Shown: positions 1 to 8,391 of the stretch, in pieces
Position numbering within the stretch: the first letter of the stretch is position 1
Layout: every line of letters begins with the position of its first letter
Source: Solimonas fluminis
GTDB lineage: Bacteria; Pseudomonadota; Gammaproteobacteria; Nevskiales; Nevskiaceae
Direction: 5' to 3'
Assembly: GCF_002930645.1 (NCBI RefSeq)
Contig: NZ_PSNW01000006.1
Location: 62,001-126,000, forward strand
Length of the DNA stretch: 64,000 bases
The notes under the pieces: model-generated
The model's input: only the letters and a program-made list of their open reading frames with translations
Told to the model about the DNA's origin: nothing
The model's database searches: none
Program-made: the position numbers and the translations under genes

Positions 1-64
1 CCGGCTGAAGCTACGAATCCTCCATTCCCACGCCACAAGCTCGTGAATCTGATGAGGCTCCTGC

Positions 65-481
65 TCAAGCGGCGCTGTTCGCGGCGTAGGCCGGAGCGGC
101 GGAGCGCGGCTCCCGCGTGCTCCACCAGATGCAGGCCAGCAGCGCCACCTGGATCACCAGGCGTGCCCACAAGGCTGCCGGCGGGAAGTCCGGGTACAGC
201 TCCGGGTTCAGCGTCATGTGGACGTTGGCCGGCGTCACGCAGAGCGTCAGCAGGAACAGGCCGTTGCCGGCCCATTGCCGGACCTGCGGGATCAGGATGC
301 CCACCGCGCCCAGGATCTCGAAGGCGCCGCTGAGGTAGACCAGCAGGCGCGGGTCCGCGGGAATCCAGGGCGGCACGATGCCGGCGAAAAAGTCGGTGAT
401 GACGAAATGCCCGATTCCGCCGAAGAAGAACCAGCAGAAGACGATGCCCAGGCCGATCTTGCGCAGCAGGTCGCGATCCAT
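65..481 (-). CDS. DoxX-like small integral membrane protein
   Basis: This 138-residue protein starts at MDRDLLRKIG, with the ATG at 481. It has about four hydrophobic helices, near residues 7-27, 44-65, 70-90 and 105-125. The length, helix pattern and the GAFEILGAVGIL segment match the DoxX/DUF417-type family of small inner-membrane proteins. The biochemical role of most members is unknown. It is the last gene of a leftward run and follows the small lipoprotein gene by 8 bp. A longer reading frame continues upstream, but that part overlaps the neighbour and is arginine-rich shadow sequence. The family call is fairly sure; the function is not. Confidence 0.75.
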   Translation of the reverse strand: MDRDLLRKIGLGIVFCWFFFGGIGHFVITDFFAGIVPPWIPADPRLLVYLSGAFEILGAVGILIPQVRQWAGNGLFLLTLCVTPANVHMTLNPELYPDFPPAALWARLVIQVALLACIWWSTREPRSAAPAYAANSAA

Positions 482-489
482 GGGGATTC

Positions 490-744
490 TCAGAGCGGGC
501 GGGTGGCGCGGCGCAGCTGGTAGAGGTCCTCGACGCCGTCGCGGCAGCCGTCGATGAAGGCCTCCGGATACTGGCCGTTGCAGGGGGTGGCGTCCACCAA
601 GTTGGCGCGCTGGGCCCACTGGTAGCCGTCTTCGTGGCTGCTGCAGTTGCCTTGGCAGGCGGAGGAGACGGTGGTCTGCCCGGGGGCGGTGGCGCAGCCG
701 GCTAGCAGGGCCAGCGGCAGGACGAGCGGGACGAATTTTTTCAT
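490..744 (-). CDS. Small lipoprotein with conserved cysteines
   Basis: This predicted 84-residue lipoprotein has an N-terminal signal ending in the lipobox LLAGC, so Cys17 would be lipidated. The mature part is short and holds four more cysteines (near residues 30, 34, 55 and 67), which suggests periplasmic disulfides. I do not recognise the family. It lies 14 bp after the reductase gene and 8 bp before the DoxX-like gene, so it is probably co-transcribed with both. The start is the ATG at 744, at the first residue of the signal peptide. The longer open frame upstream is an out-of-frame shadow of the reductase gene. Confidence 0.7.
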   Translation of the reverse strand: MKKFVPLVLPLALLAGCATAPGQTTVSSACQGNCSSHEDGYQWAQRANLVDATPCNGQYPEAFIDGCRDGVEDLYQLRRATRPL

Positions 745-758
745 GTCGGGATTCCGGT

Positions 759-1817
759 TCAGCGGCGGCGCATCAGGCCGTCGTCGATCATCTGCTGGAA
801 ATGCTCGACCACGGTCTGGTCGATCGGGCGGTAGCTCAGGCCCAGCTTCTCGCGGCTGCGGCGGTTGTCGATGCGCAGCGGCAGGCCGACGTTCTGCCTG
901 ACGAAGCTGCGCTGCAGGCGCGCTAGCGGCGCCACCAGCCAGACCAGGAAGGTGGGCGTTTCCTTGCGCGGGAAGGGGTATTGAGGGAATTTGCCGCGCA
1001 GCACGGTGCCGAGTTGCAGCAGGCTGCGCTCGCCGGCACAGACGATATGGCGGCCTTCGGCGGCGGGGTTGTAGCCGGCCAGGATGTGGGCCTGGGCCAC
1101 GTCGCGCACGTCCACCACGCCCATCACCAGCTTGGGCGCGCCGGCGCGCATGGTGCCGTTGCCCAGCTGCTTCATGGTGCTGATGCTGGTGGAGGCGCTG
1201 CTGCGGGCCAGCGAGGGGCCCAGCACCAGGGCCGGGTTGATCGTGACCAGGTCCCAGCGCGACTGCGCCTTCTGGATCTTCCAGGCCTCGCGCTCCGCGG
1301 CGACCTTGGAGTAGGAGTAGGGCTGGTGGCTGACGCTGCTGCTGGTGTTCCAGTGCTCCTCGGTGAACACGCCGCCGGGGACCGCCTTCAGGTCGGCGTT
1401 GTCGCCGAAGATGCCGGCAACGCTGCTGGTCAGCACGACGCGCTTGACACTGGATACGCGGTTGCAGGCTTCCAGCACGTTGCGCGTGCCCTCCACGGCG
1501 GGGCGCACCAGGGCCTGGTTGGCGTCGGTGAAGCCGGTGATGATGAAGGGCGAGGCGGTATGCATCACCAGCTCGCAGCCCTGCATGGCGGCGTCGTAGG
1601 CACCGGGCGTCAGCAGGTCGGCCTTGAACAGCTTCAGCTGGCCGGGATGGGCGTCGGACAGCGCCTTGAGATGCTCCAGGCCCTTGGGCTTGGCCGGATC
1701 TCGCACCGTGCCGTGCACGGTATGGCCGGCTTCCAGCAGGTATTTGACGATCCAGCCGGCGATGTAGCCGCTGGCGCCGGTGACCAGCACGGGGGCGGTC
1801 TTGGAGATTTCGGTCAT
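759..1817 (-). CDS. NAD(P)-dependent epimerase/dehydratase (dihydroflavonol-reductase-like)
   Basis: This 352-residue extended short-chain dehydrogenase opens with the Rossmann motif TGASGYIAG near residues 13-21. It then has an SSVAG serine region and the catalytic YSYSK element (Tyr-x-x-x-Lys type). Spacing and motifs resemble the dihydroflavonol-4-reductase/cinnamoyl-CoA reductase branch, which reduces a carbonyl with NAD(P)H. The bacterial substrate cannot be read from sequence. I chose the ATG at 1817 because the 14 residues upstream show no SDR similarity. It lies 67 bp after another SDR gene and 14 bp before a lipoprotein gene. Confidence 0.85.
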   Translation of the reverse strand: MTEISKTAPVLVTGASGYIAGWIVKYLLEAGHTVHGTVRDPAKPKGLEHLKALSDAHPGQLKLFKADLLTPGAYDAAMQGCELVMHTASPFIITGFTDANQALVRPAVEGTRNVLEACNRVSSVKRVVLTSSVAGIFGDNADLKAVPGGVFTEEHWNTSSSVSHQPYSYSKVAAEREAWKIQKAQSRWDLVTINPALVLGPSLARSSASTSISTMKQLGNGTMRAGAPKLVMGVVDVRDVAQAHILAGYNPAAEGRHIVCAGERSLLQLGTVLRGKFPQYPFPRKETPTFLVWLVAPLARLQRSFVRQNVGLPLRIDNRRSREKLGLSYRPIDQTVVEHFQQMIDDGLMRRR

Positions 1818-1884
1818 GGCAGGGTCTTGTTGTCGTGCTTGAGGCCGGCATGGTGCCATGGCCGCCCCCGCCCTGCATTGACCC

Positions 1885-2793
1885 TCAGGCGTCGAGAAAG
1901 TGCAGTCCGGTCATGCGCTCCGACCAGGCCCAAAGGCGGTCGGCCGCGGAGGGGTCGCGGGCCTCGGGGCGGCAGGCGGCCTTCTTGGGGTAGCCGGTCA
2001 GTTCCTTGTAGCCGCCAGGGCCCCAGTAGTCGCCGCCGGCGACGCCCGGCGCCGTGGCCGCGTACAGCGCGGGCAGGGCGCCCATGGCCGGCGCCTGCGC
2101 GAACAGGCGGGTGGCCAGGCGCATGAAGACATTGCCGATGTCGAGGTTGGTGGCGGTATAGCCCGGGTGGGCCGCCACGGCGGTCACCGGCAGGCCGGCG
2201 CGGCGCAGGCGGCGGTCCAGGCCGAAGGTGAACTGCAGCGTCGCCAGCTTGCTGGCGCCGTAGGCGTCCATTTCCTTGTAGGCCCGCCGCTCGTAGAAGG
2301 GGTCGTCCAGGTCCACGCCGGCGGTGAGGTTGTGGGCGAGGCTGGCGGTGTTGAGGATGCGCGAGCCCGGTGCCGCCGCCAGCCGCTCCAGCAGCAGTCC
2401 GGTCAGCAGGAAGGGACCCAGGTGATTGGTGCCGATATGGGTCTCGAAGCCGTCGCCCGTCCGGCCCCGCGGCGCCATGATCGCGGCGCCGTTGTTGACC
2501 AGCAGGTCCAGCCGGGAGTGACGGGCCGCGAAGCCGGCGGCGAAGTCGCGGATCGAGGACAGGTCGGCCAGGTCCAGGGCCATGATCTCGGCCCGGGCAC
2601 CGGGCGCGCGCCGCTGGATTTCCGCCACGGCGCCCTCGGCCCGTGCCAGGTTGCGGCAGGCCAGAACCACGCGGGCGCCGGCGCCGGCCAGGCCCGCGGC
2701 GATCTCCAGTCCCAGGCCGCGGTTGGCGCCGGTGACCAGCGCCAGACGGCCGGACAGATCGGGAATGTCGCGAAGCGTCCACTGCGAAGCCAT
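1885..2793 (-). CDS. Short-chain dehydrogenase/reductase
   Basis: This 302-residue classical SDR has the cofactor motif TGANRGLG near residues 21-28, the NNG motif after strand 4 (LDLLVNNGAA), a catalytic serine in NTASLAH and the YGASK active-site pair. The size and layout resemble retinol-dehydrogenase/WW-oxidoreductase-like SDRs. These oxidise or reduce alcohols and carbonyls, often on hydrophobic substrates. I chose the ATG at 2793 because a run of G (GGGGGGACC) lies at Shine-Dalgarno distance; a TTG five codons upstream is the alternative. It sits 67 bp downstream of the transglutaminase gene on the same strand. Confidence 0.88.
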   Translation of the reverse strand: MASQWTLRDIPDLSGRLALVTGANRGLGLEIAAGLAGAGARVVLACRNLARAEGAVAEIQRRAPGARAEIMALDLADLSSIRDFAAGFAARHSRLDLLVNNGAAIMAPRGRTGDGFETHIGTNHLGPFLLTGLLLERLAAAPGSRILNTASLAHNLTAGVDLDDPFYERRAYKEMDAYGASKLATLQFTFGLDRRLRRAGLPVTAVAAHPGYTATNLDIGNVFMRLATRLFAQAPAMGALPALYAATAPGVAGGDYWGPGGYKELTGYPKKAACRPEARDPSAADRLWAWSERMTGLHFLDA

Positions 2794-2860
2794 GTGGGGT
2801 CCCCCCAAGGTGTCCGGGCATTGCAGCAGAGCCGGGGCGGCGCCGACTCAGCCGTTTGCA

Positions 2861-3736
2861 TCAGCCGGCCGTCACTTTCACCTCGACGGTCATGCCCAGG
2901 TAGTCCTCCGGCAGGCCGGTGTAGCTGCCGCTGAGGGGCACCGCCTGCCCGGCGTCGCGGGCCACGGCCACGCGGATCAGGTTGCGCCCGCCGACCAGGG
3001 CATTGGTGGGGTCGAACTCGATCCAGCCGGCACCCGGCAGGAAGATCTCCGCCCAGGCGTGGGTGGCGCCGCCACCGACCAGGCCATCGCCCGCGTCCAC
3101 CAGTTGCTCGTCGTAGAGGTAGCCGGAGACGAAGCGTGCCGCCAAGCCCAGGCTGCGTGCCGCCTCCATCTGGAACAGCGCGAAGTCGCGGCAGCTGCCG
3201 CTGCCCAGCTGCAGGGTCTCCACAGGCGCCTGCACCCCCATCTCCTCGCGGCGGGCGTACTGGAATTCCTTCTTGATGGCCTTGGTCATCGCCACCAGCG
3301 CGTTGAGCGTGCCGGAGCCGGTCTTGCGGCCGACGAAGCGCTTGGCCCAGGCGTCGATGCGGTGGTCGGGATCGGGGTAGTGGCGCTCCTTGGTGCGCCC
3401 CAGGTCCGCCACTTCCTCGGCCGGGTAGCTGAAAGGCAGCTTGCGGGCGTATTCCTCGATCAGGATGTCCTGCGGCACGGCCGGGTAGTGCTCCGCGCGG
3501 AACGTGGACAGGAAGCACAGTTCCTGTGCCGGCTCCTGGAAGCTGGCGATGGCAATGGAGTTGCCGAAGACGTCGTGCAGCCAGCGCACGCTGGCTGCCG
3601 GCGTGATCGACAGACCCGTCTCCAGCAGGCGCAGGTCGTGGCTGTCGCGCGGACGGCACATCAGGCGGTGGTCGTTGAAGGCGACCGGTTTCGCATAGCG
3701 GTACAGCGTCTTGTGCTCGACGCTCAGGATCGCCAT
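2861..3736 (-). CDS. Transglutaminase-like cysteine peptidase family protein
   Basis: This 291-residue protein has an N-terminal transglutaminase-associated region followed by the core domain. The triad is visible: Cys182 in GSGSCRDFA, His226 in GATHAWAE and Asp242 in EFDPTN. Bacterial members with this architecture (COG1305) are predicted cytoplasmic amidase or peptidase-like enzymes; substrates are generally unknown. No signal peptide is present. It lies 28 bp after the Blc lipocalin gene and 67 bp before an SDR gene, so the three may share a transcript. The ATG at 3736 fits the family N-terminus. Confidence 0.88.
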   Translation of the reverse strand: MAILSVEHKTLYRYAKPVAFNDHRLMCRPRDSHDLRLLETGLSITPAASVRWLHDVFGNSIAIASFQEPAQELCFLSTFRAEHYPAVPQDILIEEYARKLPFSYPAEEVADLGRTKERHYPDPDHRIDAWAKRFVGRKTGSGTLNALVAMTKAIKKEFQYARREEMGVQAPVETLQLGSGSCRDFALFQMEAARSLGLAARFVSGYLYDEQLVDAGDGLVGGGATHAWAEIFLPGAGWIEFDPTNALVGGRNLIRVAVARDAGQAVPLSGSYTGLPEDYLGMTVEVKVTAG

Positions 3737-3764
3737 GGGCGTGCTCCCTCCGGGATGTCGTTGC

Positions 3765-4313
3765 TCAGGGCTTTTCGGGGACTTCCGGCCAGCGTTGCGG
3801 GACCAGGCGCAGTTTCGAGATGTCGTAGCCCATGGCGATGATGCGCTGCTTCAGCTCGCGCAGCTGCGCTTCGGGAATCTGCGGTTGCCGCGCCATCAGC
3901 CAGAGGTAGTCGCGCTTGCTGCGCGCCACGATCACCACGGAATAGTCCTCGGCCAGCCAGGCGATCAGGTACTCCGCCTTGATCGGCCAGATGAACTGCA
4001 CGCCCCATTCGGCGTTGGTCTGCCGGTTCACCACGAAGGCCTTGGACGTCATGGTCTTGCGCGGACCGTCGAAGGTTTTCTTGCGGTAGGTGAAGGTGGT
4101 GGGAATGTTGCCGTCCGCGTCGAGGCGGTAGTTCTCCACCGAGTTGACCGCGTCCTTCTCGATCCAGGGCGGGATGTTGGCGATCACATACCAGTCGCCC
4201 ATGAAGCGCTGCAGATCCACCGAGGCCACGGTGGCCAGGGGCGGGTGGTGGGCGCGGTTCATGCTGCAACCGCCCAGCATGAACGCCAGCAGCAGGACGG
4301 ACAGCTTCCGCAT
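3765..4313 (-). CDS. blc: Outer-membrane lipoprotein Blc-type lipocalin
   Basis: This 182-residue lipoprotein has a lipobox (MLGGC, Cys16) and the lipocalin GxW signature in FMGDWYVIANIP. It then has YRKKTFDG strands, a conserved IWPIKAEYLI stretch and the terminal RIIAMGYDISKL helix typical of bacterial Blc. Blc-type lipocalins are anchored to the outer membrane and bind fatty acids or lysophospholipids, often under envelope stress. Serine at position +2 (CSM) is consistent with outer-membrane sorting. Length matches the family (about 175-180). It is followed by the transglutaminase gene. Confidence 0.9.
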   Translation of the reverse strand: MRKLSVLLLAFMLGGCSMNRAHHPPLATVASVDLQRFMGDWYVIANIPPWIEKDAVNSVENYRLDADGNIPTTFTYRKKTFDGPRKTMTSKAFVVNRQTNAEWGVQFIWPIKAEYLIAWLAEDYSVVIVARSKRDYLWLMARQPQIPEAQLRELKQRIIAMGYDISKLRLVPQRWPEVPEKP

Positions 4314-4335
4314 GGACAGGCTCCGGTCATGGCAA

Positions 4336-4362
4336 GGGGCGGAGTGCCAGGCACTCCGCCCC
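4336..4362. terminator. Perfect 13-bp hairpin between secreted-protein and lipocalin genes
   Basis: The arms GGGGCGGAGTGCC and GGCACTCCGCCCC pair perfectly around a one-base loop, 27 bp past the stop of the upstream minus-strand gene. It may stop or stabilise that transcript. There is no T-run on either side, so an intrinsic terminator is possible but not certain. Confidence 0.5.
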
Positions 4363-4389
4363 TCCAGCTTACGCGATCAGCCCGCGATG

Positions 4390-4782
4390 TCAGTTGACGG
4401 AGTTCTCACGCCGTTCCTCCCGGCGCTGCTGACGGTCCTCGCGGCGGTCGGCGGCGGCCTCGCGGCGGTCCTGGCGGCGCTCCTTGGCGTCATTGTTGGC
4501 GTCCTGGAGCGCGTCCACCGTGTCCTGGCGGCGATCCTGCACGCGATCCTCGGCGTTGCGCAGGGCCTCGCGGCGATCATCGGCGCGATCCTGGCGTTTC
4601 TCGGCCCGGTTCTCCCGGCGATCCTGGCGGGCATCCTGGCGGTCGGCAGCGCGGTCCTGGCGCTGGTCGATGCGCTCGTTCACGTTGCTGCCGCTGTCGC
4701 CGCCGCCCGGCACCTGGGCGGACACCATGCAGCTCAGGCCCAGCAGGGTCGCCGCCAGGCCGCATTTCAGTGAGGTCTTCAT
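4390..4782 (-). CDS. Secreted, highly charged Arg/Asp/Glu-rich repeat protein
   Basis: This 130-residue protein has a signal peptide (MKTSLKCGLAATLLGL, cleavage probably after VSA-Q). A glycine-rich linker follows, then about 95 residues made almost only of R, D, E, Q, A and N in degenerate RQDRRE-type repeats. The mature part should be a long charged helix or intrinsically disordered. Similar small secreted proteins occur in proteobacteria, but I know of no established function. The start at 4782 has a good ribosome site (AAGAGGAATC). The neighbours give no functional hint. Confidence 0.7.
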   Translation of the reverse strand: MKTSLKCGLAATLLGLSCMVSAQVPGGGDSGSNVNERIDQRQDRAADRQDARQDRRENRAEKRQDRADDRREALRNAEDRVQDRRQDTVDALQDANNDAKERRQDRREAAADRREDRQQRREERRENSVN

Positions 4783-4935
4783 CCTTGATTCCTCTTTTGT
4801 CATGAATGGCGGAACAATCCCTGTCCCGGAAGCGGCCATGCAGCCGATTCGCCACATTTGACGCCGCCCCGCCGTGAGGGTTCCGTGGCCGTTCAGCCGC
4901 GGTCCGGTATCGCTTGAACGGCGACTGAACGGCCT

Positions 4936-5553
4936 TCAGCCGTGAACCGCGGTGCCCGAGTAGACGTAGGTGAAGGCGCGCGGGCCGGGCAGGTAGCGCG
5001 CATGCAGTTCCTGCACGCGGAAGCCGCCGGCGGCGATCAGGGACGGGATGTCGCGGTTGAGATGGCAGCCGCCGGCAATGGGCTTCCACAGCGGCGTCAG
5101 GCGCTCCTGCCAGCGGCGCGGGCCGGCGTCCGGCGCGGTGCCGTGTTCGCAGAACAGCAGTTCGCCGCCCGGCTTGAGCACGCGCCGCATCTCCTCCAGC
5201 GCCGACACCGGATCGGGAATCGTGCACAGGGTGAAGGTGGTGACCACGGTATCGAAGCTGGCCGTCTCGGCGCCGATCTGCTCGATCACCAGCGGCAGGG
5301 TTTCGACGGGAATCGCGATCGCCTGCGCGCGGCGCTGGGCCAGCGGATGCATCTGTGCCGCCGGATCGACGCCGCAGATGTGCTGCACCTTGGACGCGTC
5401 GTAGAACGACAGGTTGAGCCCGGTGCCGATACCGATCTCCAGGACACGGCCCCGCGCGCGCGGCACGATTTGCGAACGGGCCTTCATCACGTCGCCCATG
5501 CCGCAGGCGCATTCGATCAGATGGGGCAGGATGTGGCGGTCGTAGAAACCCAT
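4936..5553 (-). CDS. Class I SAM-dependent methyltransferase
   Basis: This 205-residue protein has the methyltransferase-11 fold. Motif I is VLEIGIGTGLNLSFYD near residues 36-51, an acidic residue in CGVDPA follows at strand 2, then FDTVVTTFTLCTIPD (motif IV) and ALEEMRRVLKPGGELLFCEHG (post-motif). It transfers a methyl group from SAM to an unidentified small molecule. Members of this group are often annotated as UbiE-like, but nothing here shows ubiquinone specificity. It is transcribed away from the lipoprotein gene at 5679, with about 125 bp between them for two promoters. Confidence 0.85.
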   Translation of the reverse strand: MGFYDRHILPHLIECACGMGDVMKARSQIVPRARGRVLEIGIGTGLNLSFYDASKVQHICGVDPAAQMHPLAQRRAQAIAIPVETLPLVIEQIGAETASFDTVVTTFTLCTIPDPVSALEEMRRVLKPGGELLFCEHGTAPDAGPRRWQERLTPLWKPIAGGCHLNRDIPSLIAAGGFRVQELHARYLPGPRAFTYVYSGTAVHG

Positions 5554-5678
5554 GGGCGCTCAGGCGGGCAAGTTCGCCGCTAGCCTAGCGGTCCCTCCGC
5601 GCAGGCTCAAATGGGGCGTGCTCCGGCTGTGGTTTGCGTGCATGCTGCGGTCATAAAAACGATTACCGGGGAGAGACC

Positions 5679-6686
5679 ATGCGGATTCGATCGGCGGTGC
5701 TGATGGGGGCTCTGCTGCTGGCCGCTTGCGGCGGCGACGGCGGCGGAAGCGAAGACGCGGTGCCGCGCGTGGAACTGGAGGACCTCTGCGTCAACTCGCA
5801 GTGCGGCGAACGCACCGTGCTGCTCGACATTCCCGGCGCCGAGAACCTGATCTTCTCGCGGCAGGGCCGCCTGTTCGTCAGCAGCGGCTCCGGGGTGTTC
5901 GAGATCCACAAGAACGCCGACGGCAGCTTCCGTGCCGACAGCATCTCCCCGGAAAGCTGCGGCTACACCGGACTGGCGATCCGCGGCGACCATCTGTACG
6001 CCTCCTGCGGCGATGGCCGCTTCTGGGCCGCGCGTCTCGATGCCGCGCCGCGGTTGCGCCTGATCCACACCATGAGCGGCATGTGCATCGCCAACGGCAC
6101 GGCGCTGGGCGCCGACGGCCGCATCTACGTGGTCGACGAGCCGCTCAACGTCTGCGTGCCGGACCCCAAGATCAAGCGCCTCACGATCGATCCGGCCGAT
6201 CCGCTGAAAGTGACCGACGAGGAAGTGTTCGTCCAGGGCAGCGCGCTGGGGCTGCTGTCGGTAGGCATCGGCAACCTGCTGCGCTTTCCCAACGGCCTGC
6301 AGGCCGAGGGCAACCGCTTCTACGGCACCGACGGCGGCAGTATCTTCTCGGTGGACTTGCTGCCTGACGGAACGGCCGGCGAGGTCACGCCGATCCTGTT
6401 CGAGGCGGACATCCACGACGACCTGGGCATCGCCGGGGACGGCCTGCTGCTGGCGAACTTCCTGACCGGCCGCATCACGCTGATCTCCAAGGATGGCGAG
6501 ATCCTGCAGGCGACGGCACCGGGCACGTTCACGTTCCCGTCCTCGGTGCGCCTGGGGCGCCCGCCGATGTTCGAGCCCACCGACATCCTGGTCACCGAGA
6601 CCGGCGTGCTGGCGGACCAGAGCCTGCCGCTGGACCACCTGAGCCTGTTCCGGCGCAAGGCGGTTCCCCAGGGCGATGGGCCCTAG
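5679..6686 (+). CDS. Lipoprotein with SMP-30/gluconolactonase-like beta-propeller
   Basis: The start is the ATG at 5679, preceded by GGGGAGAG, giving 335 residues. The signal has a lipobox (LLAAC, Cys17) and a GGDGGG linker. The remainder shows repeated beta-strand units such as LAIRGDHLYASC, ALGADGRIYVVD and RFPNGLQAEGNRFYGTD, as in SMP-30/strictosidine-synthase-like six-bladed propellers. It is probably a membrane-anchored periplasmic protein; enzymatic activity is unproven. It converges with the AraC regulator and overlaps it by 4 bp. A second propeller of this type is encoded at 43.9 kb. Confidence 0.75.
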   Translation: MRIRSAVLMGALLLAACGGDGGGSEDAVPRVELEDLCVNSQCGERTVLLDIPGAENLIFSRQGRLFVSSGSGVFEIHKNADGSFRADSISPESCGYTGLAIRGDHLYASCGDGRFWAARLDAAPRLRLIHTMSGMCIANGTALGADGRIYVVDEPLNVCVPDPKIKRLTIDPADPLKVTDEEVFVQGSALGLLSVGIGNLLRFPNGLQAEGNRFYGTDGGSIFSVDLLPDGTAGEVTPILFEADIHDDLGIAGDGLLLANFLTGRITLISKDGEILQATAPGTFTFPSSVRLGRPPMFEPTDILVTETGVLADQSLPLDHLSLFRRKAVPQGDGP

Positions 6687-7441
6687 TTGAAGGCGGTGTA
6701 GGCGATGCGGGCCCGCTGCTCGAACAGGAAGGACGGGGCCACGCCGAAGTGGTCGCGGAAGGCGCGCGAAAGGTGCGCCGAATCGGCGAAGCCGGCGCCA
6801 TGCGCGGCGGCGGTCAGGCTGCCGCCGCGCATGGCGCAGCCCAGGGCCTCGCGCAGGCGCCGCCACAGGACGTAGCGCCGCAGTGGCACGCCGACCTGCT
6901 CGCTGAACAAGTGGGCGAAGTGGCTTTCCGACAGGTGCACGGCCTGCGCCACGTCCGCGATGCGGACCGGCATTCCGAGGTGTTCGCCGATCCAGGCCAG
7001 TGACCGGGCGATGCGGGGGTCCAGCGGCGCCGGCGTGCCCGGCGCATCGTCGCCCAGCATCGCCGCCAGCGCGGCCTCGGCCTGGTCGGGACGGCCGTCT
7101 GCGGCGAGCGCCTGCAGCAGCGGCAGGTAGCCCGGCCTGCCCAGCGGCGAGATGCCGCCGGCATGGTGCTGTGCCAGGCGCCGGCATTCCCCGCTGTCGG
7201 CCTCCAGGTAGAGGAAGGCCGTGGGCCGGGTACCGGCATCGAGCTGGTGGGGCTGGTCGGCGGTCACGAAGAAGCCGGGCGCCTGCTGCCAGGCCTGGTC
7301 CTCCGCCGCGCGCATGCGCAGCGGCGCCTCCAGGCCCAGGCAGAGCTGCGCGGCATGGTGGCGGTGATTGTCGGTGCCGACGCCGGGGCCGATCAGCAGC
7401 AGGCGCTGCGGCCAGGCGAAGAGGCGGAACAGGATGGTCAT
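6683..7441 (-). CDS. AraC-family transcriptional regulator
   Basis: This protein of about 252 residues has an N-terminal cupin-like sensing half (HRHHAAQLCLGL, FVTADQPHQLDAG) and a C-terminal double helix-turn-helix. The HTH region includes IADVAQAVHLSESHFAHLF and AAAHGAGFADSAHLSRAFRD, which ends in the usual FGVAPS segment. It should activate or repress nearby genes in response to an unknown ligand. I start it at the ATG at 7441; a TTG 12 codons upstream is possible. The divergent gene at 7528 (fatty acid hydroxylase family) is its most likely target, since only 86 bp separate them. Confidence 0.88.
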   Translation of the reverse strand: MTILFRLFAWPQRLLLIGPGVGTDNHRHHAAQLCLGLEAPLRMRAAEDQAWQQAPGFFVTADQPHQLDAGTRPTAFLYLEADSGECRRLAQHHAGGISPLGRPGYLPLLQALAADGRPDQAEAALAAMLGDDAPGTPAPLDPRIARSLAWIGEHLGMPVRIADVAQAVHLSESHFAHLFSEQVGVPLRRYVLWRRLREALGCAMRGGSLTAAAHGAGFADSAHLSRAFRDHFGVAPSFLFEQRARIAYTAFN

Positions 7442-7527
7442 CCCGCTAGGTTGGTGCAGGTCCGCAGGTTTGTTCAAGCCGGGCCGCGGGCGGGAGCCGG
7501 AAGATGGCCGCCATCGAGGAGGCTTCC

Positions 7528-8391
7528 ATGAACCTGTTGCGGACCCTGCTGCGCTACCTGAGTTTTCCGCTGTTCCTGCTGGGCGGCAATGCCGTGATGA
7601 TCGGGCTGGTCGCCGCCGGGGCGCCGCTGTGGCAGCCGCTGGCGGCGCTGTCGGCCGCGGTGCTGCTGATGATGGCGATCGAGCGGATCATCCCCTGGCA
7701 ACGGGATTGGAACCGTCCCCAGCAGGACGGCTGGCGCGATGTGGCGCATGCCCTGGTCAACACGGCGTCCTACCATCTCGGCATCCTGCTGCTGCCGCTG
7801 CTCGCGGGGCTGGCGCCGGCCGGCCTGTGGCCCTCCGGCTGGCCGTTCTGGCTGCAGGTGGTGGCGGCCCTGCTGGTGCTGGACCTCGGCGTCTCGGCAG
7901 CGCACCACGCCAGCCATCGCTGGAACTGGCTGTGGCGCTTCCATGCCGTGCATCACAGCATCCGCCGCCTCTACGGCTTCAATGGCCTGATGAAACACCC
8001 GGTGCACCAGTCGGTGGAAGCCTTGGCCGGTATCGCGCCGCTGCTGCTGCTGGGCATTCCGCAGCCGGTGGCGACGGCGGCGACTTTCTGCGTGGCGATC
8101 CAGTTGCTGCTGCAGCATTCCAACGCCGACTACCGCAGCGGTCCGCTGAAGTATGTCTTCGCCAATGCCGAGGTTCACCGCTTCCACCACGTCAACCGGC
8201 CGGGCGAGGGTGACGTCAACTTCGGCCTGTTCACCACGCTCTGGGATCACCTGGCCGGCAGCTTCCGCTACGAGCCCGGCCGGGCGCCGCGGAGCACGGC
8301 CGAGGTGGGCCTGGCGGACCGTGGGGACTACCCGGACGGCTACCTGGCGCAGCTGCTCGAACCCTTCAGGCCGGAGCGCCCTCGCGGTTGA
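7528..8391 (+). CDS. Sterol desaturase/fatty acid hydroxylase superfamily protein
   Basis: This 287-residue multi-pass membrane protein carries the eight-histidine di-iron signature: HHASH (126-130), FHAVHH (138-143) and HRFHH (217-221), with an extra MKHPVH. The family inserts oxygen into or desaturates lipids or sterols using a di-iron centre facing the cytoplasm. I chose the ATG at 7528 because GAGGAGG lies 5 bases upstream; an earlier in-frame ATG at 7504 lacks a site. It is divergent from the AraC regulator and converges with the TM2 gene, overlapping it by 26 bp. Confidence 0.88.
   Translation: MNLLRTLLRYLSFPLFLLGGNAVMIGLVAAGAPLWQPLAALSAAVLLMMAIERIIPWQRDWNRPQQDGWRDVAHALVNTASYHLGILLLPLLAGLAPAGLWPSGWPFWLQVVAALLVLDLGVSAAHHASHRWNWLWRFHAVHHSIRRLYGFNGLMKHPVHQSVEALAGIAPLLLLGIPQPVATAATFCVAIQLLLQHSNADYRSGPLKYVFANAEVHRFHHVNRPGEGDVNFGLFTTLWDHLAGSFRYEPGRAPRSTAEVGLADRGDYPDGYLAQLLEPFRPERPRG

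Noticed and set aside
4144-4773. Long hydrophobic plus-strand frame opposite the charged secreted protein gene
   Set aside because: It overlaps the antisense of a gene with a signal peptide and good ribosome site, has no convincing start, and its composition is explained by the complement of R/D/E codons.
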